DNA of 64,000 nt from Psococerastis gibbosa (lineage: Eukaryota > Arthropoda > Insecta > Psocodea > Psocidae). Where the stretch lies: NCBI GenBank assembly GCA_963971405.1, contig OZ020489.1, positions 37,233,047-37,297,046 of the forward strand, read 5' to 3'. The notes beneath the pieces were generated by a model. That model did not search any database, was not told the DNA's origin, and was given only the letters and a program-made list of their open reading frames with translations. Shown here piece after piece: positions 61,691 to 64,000 of the stretch. Made by a program: the position numbers and the translations under genes. The stretch's first letter is position 1; each line of letters begins with the position of its first letter.

Positions 61691-62310
61691 CAAGGGTTAT
61701 ACCCTGTACCTGAAGCCACCTTTTTCGTGTATTTACTTGATACTTTTCAAGTCGCGACGGAGCCTAGCCTATGTCTGCAGGCCTAGTAGGTCAAATTGGT
61801 CGATCTCTAGTTTGCAGGCGCACTATATACTGTATACCTTCATCTTAAGACGTATTTATCGAGAATATAGTGGATATGCCAAAAGTTCCAGGTCACGAAG
61901 CCAATCCTATGTCGCTAGCAGGCCAAATTGGTCCATCTCTAGTACACAGCGCTGGTTATACTTTGTACCTGAAGCCACCTTTTTCCAGACTTTCTTTGAT
62001 GCGTCCCCAAGTTCCAAGTTGTGATGGAGCCTGTGTCTGTAGTAGGTCGAATTGGTCAACCTCAAGCCACCTTTTTCCAGACTTTCTTTGATGCGTCCCC
62101 AACTTCCAAGTCGTGATGGAGCCTGTGTCTGTAGTAGGTCGAATTGGTCAACCTCTAGTATACAAGCTTACTGTATACCTACGCCTGAAAGCCGCCTTTT
62201 TCGATACTTTGATGGATGTGTCCCAAGTTCCAGGTCGCGACGGAGCCAAGCCTGTGTCGCTAGCAGGTCGAATTCGTCGACCTCTAGTACACAAGGGCAC
62301 TGTACCTGTA
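61690..62310 (+). repeat. Irregular tandem array of about five units (80-150 bp)
   Basis: Each unit has CTGTACCTGAAGCCACCTTT-like, then TTCCAxGACTTTCTTTGATG or similar, CAAGTTCCAxGTCGxGACGG, AGCCTGTGTCTGTAGTAGGT and CGAATTGGTCAACCTCTAG. The two central units (about 61960-62060 and 62065-62160) are nearly identical. One unit lacks the TATAC spacer, so unit length varies. Confidence 0.85.
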
Positions 62311-62774
62311 CCAAATGACAGGTCGTGCGGACATGCCACGCCCCGAACTCAATTAAGGTTCGGTCAAGCTCTCGTTTCTTTTGGAGCAATGCCGAATACA
62401 CCTGCCACCAGTTCTGCCGCCGGTGTTTGGACCGGCCTAGCCCAAATTGCTTCGGTAGTCGATATTTATTAGGTCTATCTACTGTACATTGAAAAATACT
62501 CCTCTTCATAAAAATCAAGGATTTGTATTGGAACGGTATACGTCATACTATGTATAACTGCGAAGTCATTACTTGCGTTTACTGCGCCTTATCCTCCTGG
62601 AGGAGCGACGGCACGACAGCAGTTCCACACAGTCCTGTTCTGTGCGTCCTCGGTTGAGAGCCCCAAACTTCACCTATATCTCCGGCGATCAGAGACAAGG
62701 GAAGAGACACAGACACGAGAAGATAGAAGAGGCCACCATGGTAATAATATGTCCCGAATGAATTTTTTTTTGAA
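62311..62774. other. Unassigned
   Basis: A 116-codon minus frame (62168-62518) contains KQFGLGRSKHRRQNWWQVYS, which I do not recognise; its 3' half is antisense to the tandem array. Confidence 0.3.
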
Positions 62775-62950
62775 CCTAGGCTTACTTAAAGTTGCCCATT
62801 GGTCCCTTGTACAATTCCAACGACCCATTCGATTTCGGACATTATTTATATTGTTTCCGTATGTAATTTTGGCCATTGGCGAACTGGTATACCTCCTCAA
62901 TGTCTACCTACACCGGCTACAACCGATATACCTTACCATTGAGACAGAGC
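62775..62950 (-). repeat. Repeat F2, minus copy
   Basis: GCCCATTGGTCCCTTGTACA, AACGACCCATTCGATTTCGG, TGGCCATTGGCGAACTGGTA, ACACCGGCTACAACCGATAT and TACCATTGAGACA: inverse of the F2 order. Confidence 0.75.
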
Positions 62951-62964
62951 CGGCCGGCATACCA

Positions 62965-63135
62965 AGTTGAATCCAGCGGACCAGAGCAGGTTCAAAGCTG
63001 CAGATAAATTGGTCGTGTGCACAGTGCCGGTAGGGAAACATGGCAGGACTTGTCCTGGTCACCTCCGAACTAATCGTGTGACTTCACTGTGTTTCCCAAG
63101 TGGTTCGGAATCCACTATAATCAGGAGGTCCACTG
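62965..63135 (+). repeat. Dispersed repeat F3, 5' part
   Basis: GAGCAGGTTCAAAGCTGCAG, TGTGCACAGTGCCGGTAGGG, CACCTCCGAACTAATCGTGT and CCCAAGTGGTTCGGAATCCA. It lies directly beside the F2 copy. Confidence 0.65.
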
Positions 63136-63269
63136 GAGTCCTATGGGTCCACACCGTGGCCTGGGACTGTGTCAAACCATACTACTACTACCATTGAGAC
63201 AATTTAACAGGCGAAGGCAAGAGTTACTCAAGTTACTTTACATTTTTATAGAAGGTTAATAGAAGGTTA

Positions 63270-63440
63270 AAGGTCCAAACAATTTAATGAATATATCCGA
63301 TTAAACTCTTCAATCGCCTCACTAAGTAACCTAGTAGGTAGGCCTACTTGGGTCGAGTTACGACACGTCTCCGATCGAAAGGTGTTTAGAGACTCGCACA
63401 AGTACAAGCACCTTGCCACCGAAGTCGCTAAACAGTACAG
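63270..63440 (-). repeat. SINE-like repeat S5, minus copy
   Basis: Inverse of S5: GAGTTACGACACGTCTCCGA, CTCGCACAAGTACAAGCACC, TTGCCACCGAAGTCGCTAAA, with the AATTTAATGAATATATCCGA tail. Confidence 0.65.
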
Positions 63441-64000
63441 ATACGAGTCGGCCACCATGATAAATCGCCCGCTTGCTTTCAAATCGTCCGTGTACACCAT
63501 GCCTTAGAAGGGAATCCTTTGAAGTCACCTGCCTTCAGCATCATCACGAGCAAACCCACACATATTTACCCGCGCAATCTGTCAAACCAACTGTAGCGAA
63601 AGAAAAATTTCCTTTTGCCAACTTTTACCGGCGCTCGTCTCATCATAACACCTAATTTGCCGTTTTAACAATTAGCTTACGAATTAGCCCGTGATGGCAT
63701 CAGCGGGATGGTAGGGCGGTGTTCACCACGATCGCCCCAGATCACCCGAGACTCCCAGCGATCCTTAACATCTCAGGTATGGTCATAGGGATTTTCAGGT
63801 GCCGCTCTCTGAACCTGTCGTCGGACCGAGAAAATCACGACCCGCAAGAGAAGGTTAATTTTTGCGGCGGACCAGTGATGGATACTCGAGCATGCCCCTG
63901 TTGAAATCTATTATGATTACGAGTTAGTTGCGGGGCAAAAGGTCAGATGGTCGGTTGTTCCAGAATAGTTCTGACATGGCGGTCTGAAATGTGGACAGTC
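63441..64000. other. No feature recognised
   Basis: Somewhat GC-richer than average, with short frames on the plus strand; no similarity I can support. Confidence 0.4.

Noticed and set aside
1-64000. CRISPR array, operon or phage-like system
   Set aside because: No regularly spaced short direct repeats, no dense same-strand coding and no prokaryotic ribosome-binding context; the tandem arrays found are irregular minisatellites.

Overview
This window looks like repeat-dominated, non-genic DNA from an arthropod nuclear genome, most likely an insect. The evidence is AT-rich sequence with no operon-like coding, short scattered open frames, many degenerate non-LTR retrotransposon 3' ends of types common in insects, tRNA-derived SINEs, MITEs with clear target duplications, and short runs of the insect-typical unit GGTTA/TAACC (near 6652 and 29187). 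Species assignment is inference. I see no complete host gene, rRNA gene, canonical tRNA, CRISPR array or prokaryotic feature. One possible short exon (2773-2836) is speculative.

The window is a stack of mobile elements. (1) DNA-transposon derivatives: (a) MITEs with TTA target duplications and ends like GGCGGGGTTTCCAC (1-355, 9060, 11702, 18777, 25675, 29902, 33118, 52373), four of which carry a second family member inside them; (b) hAT-type MITEs with 8-bp duplications, many with internal runs of 8 or more G or C (2045, 8718, 16107, 32177, 32711, 35379, 35891, 38727, 44305, 45055); (c) TTAA-flanked elements (4553, 40166); (d) other inverted-repeat elements (13922, 15475, 22786, 36321, 37984, 42535, 45224, 47262). 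(2) Retrotransposon remains: RNase H and C-terminal CCHC or GHT segments of I/Jockey/R1-like LINEs (5241, 9777, 17656, 40237, 46971, 57345), CR1/Rex-like C-terminal tails (31361, 42860), RTE-like C-termini (11620, 13648, 19210, 25330, 27893, 40830, 56100) and other LINE tails. (3) Several tRNA-derived SINE families (7453, 12601, 13547, 15829, 19600, 25545, 32108, 45748, 56400, 59376). (4) A hAT transposase remnant (20078-20533). (5) Tandem arrays at 21650-22230, 58437-59108 and 61690-62310, and duplications at 6265-6870 and 51640-52800.

Region by region: 0-10 kb has MITEs, a TTAA element nested in another repeat, LINE RNase H debris and a SINE. 10-20 kb has a LINE flanked by 12-bp duplications, an RTE split by a MITE, fold-back repeats, a hAT MITE and a LINE 3' end. 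20-30 kb has hAT transposase debris, a purine-rich array, LINE and RTE tails and a composite MITE. 30-40 kb has a SINE broken by two hAT insertions, mini hAT elements and fold-back repeats. 40-50 kb has a TTAA element carrying a LINE, a three-level nest at 42.5-43.3 kb, hAT MITEs, and a truncated LINE plus a palindromic MITE in one older repeat. 50-64 kb has a duplication hit by a composite MITE, RTE/SINE debris, satellites and unassigned sequence. The features do not form a pathway. Their value is as an insertion record: several have paralogous empty sites inside this window that prove target sites and relative order.
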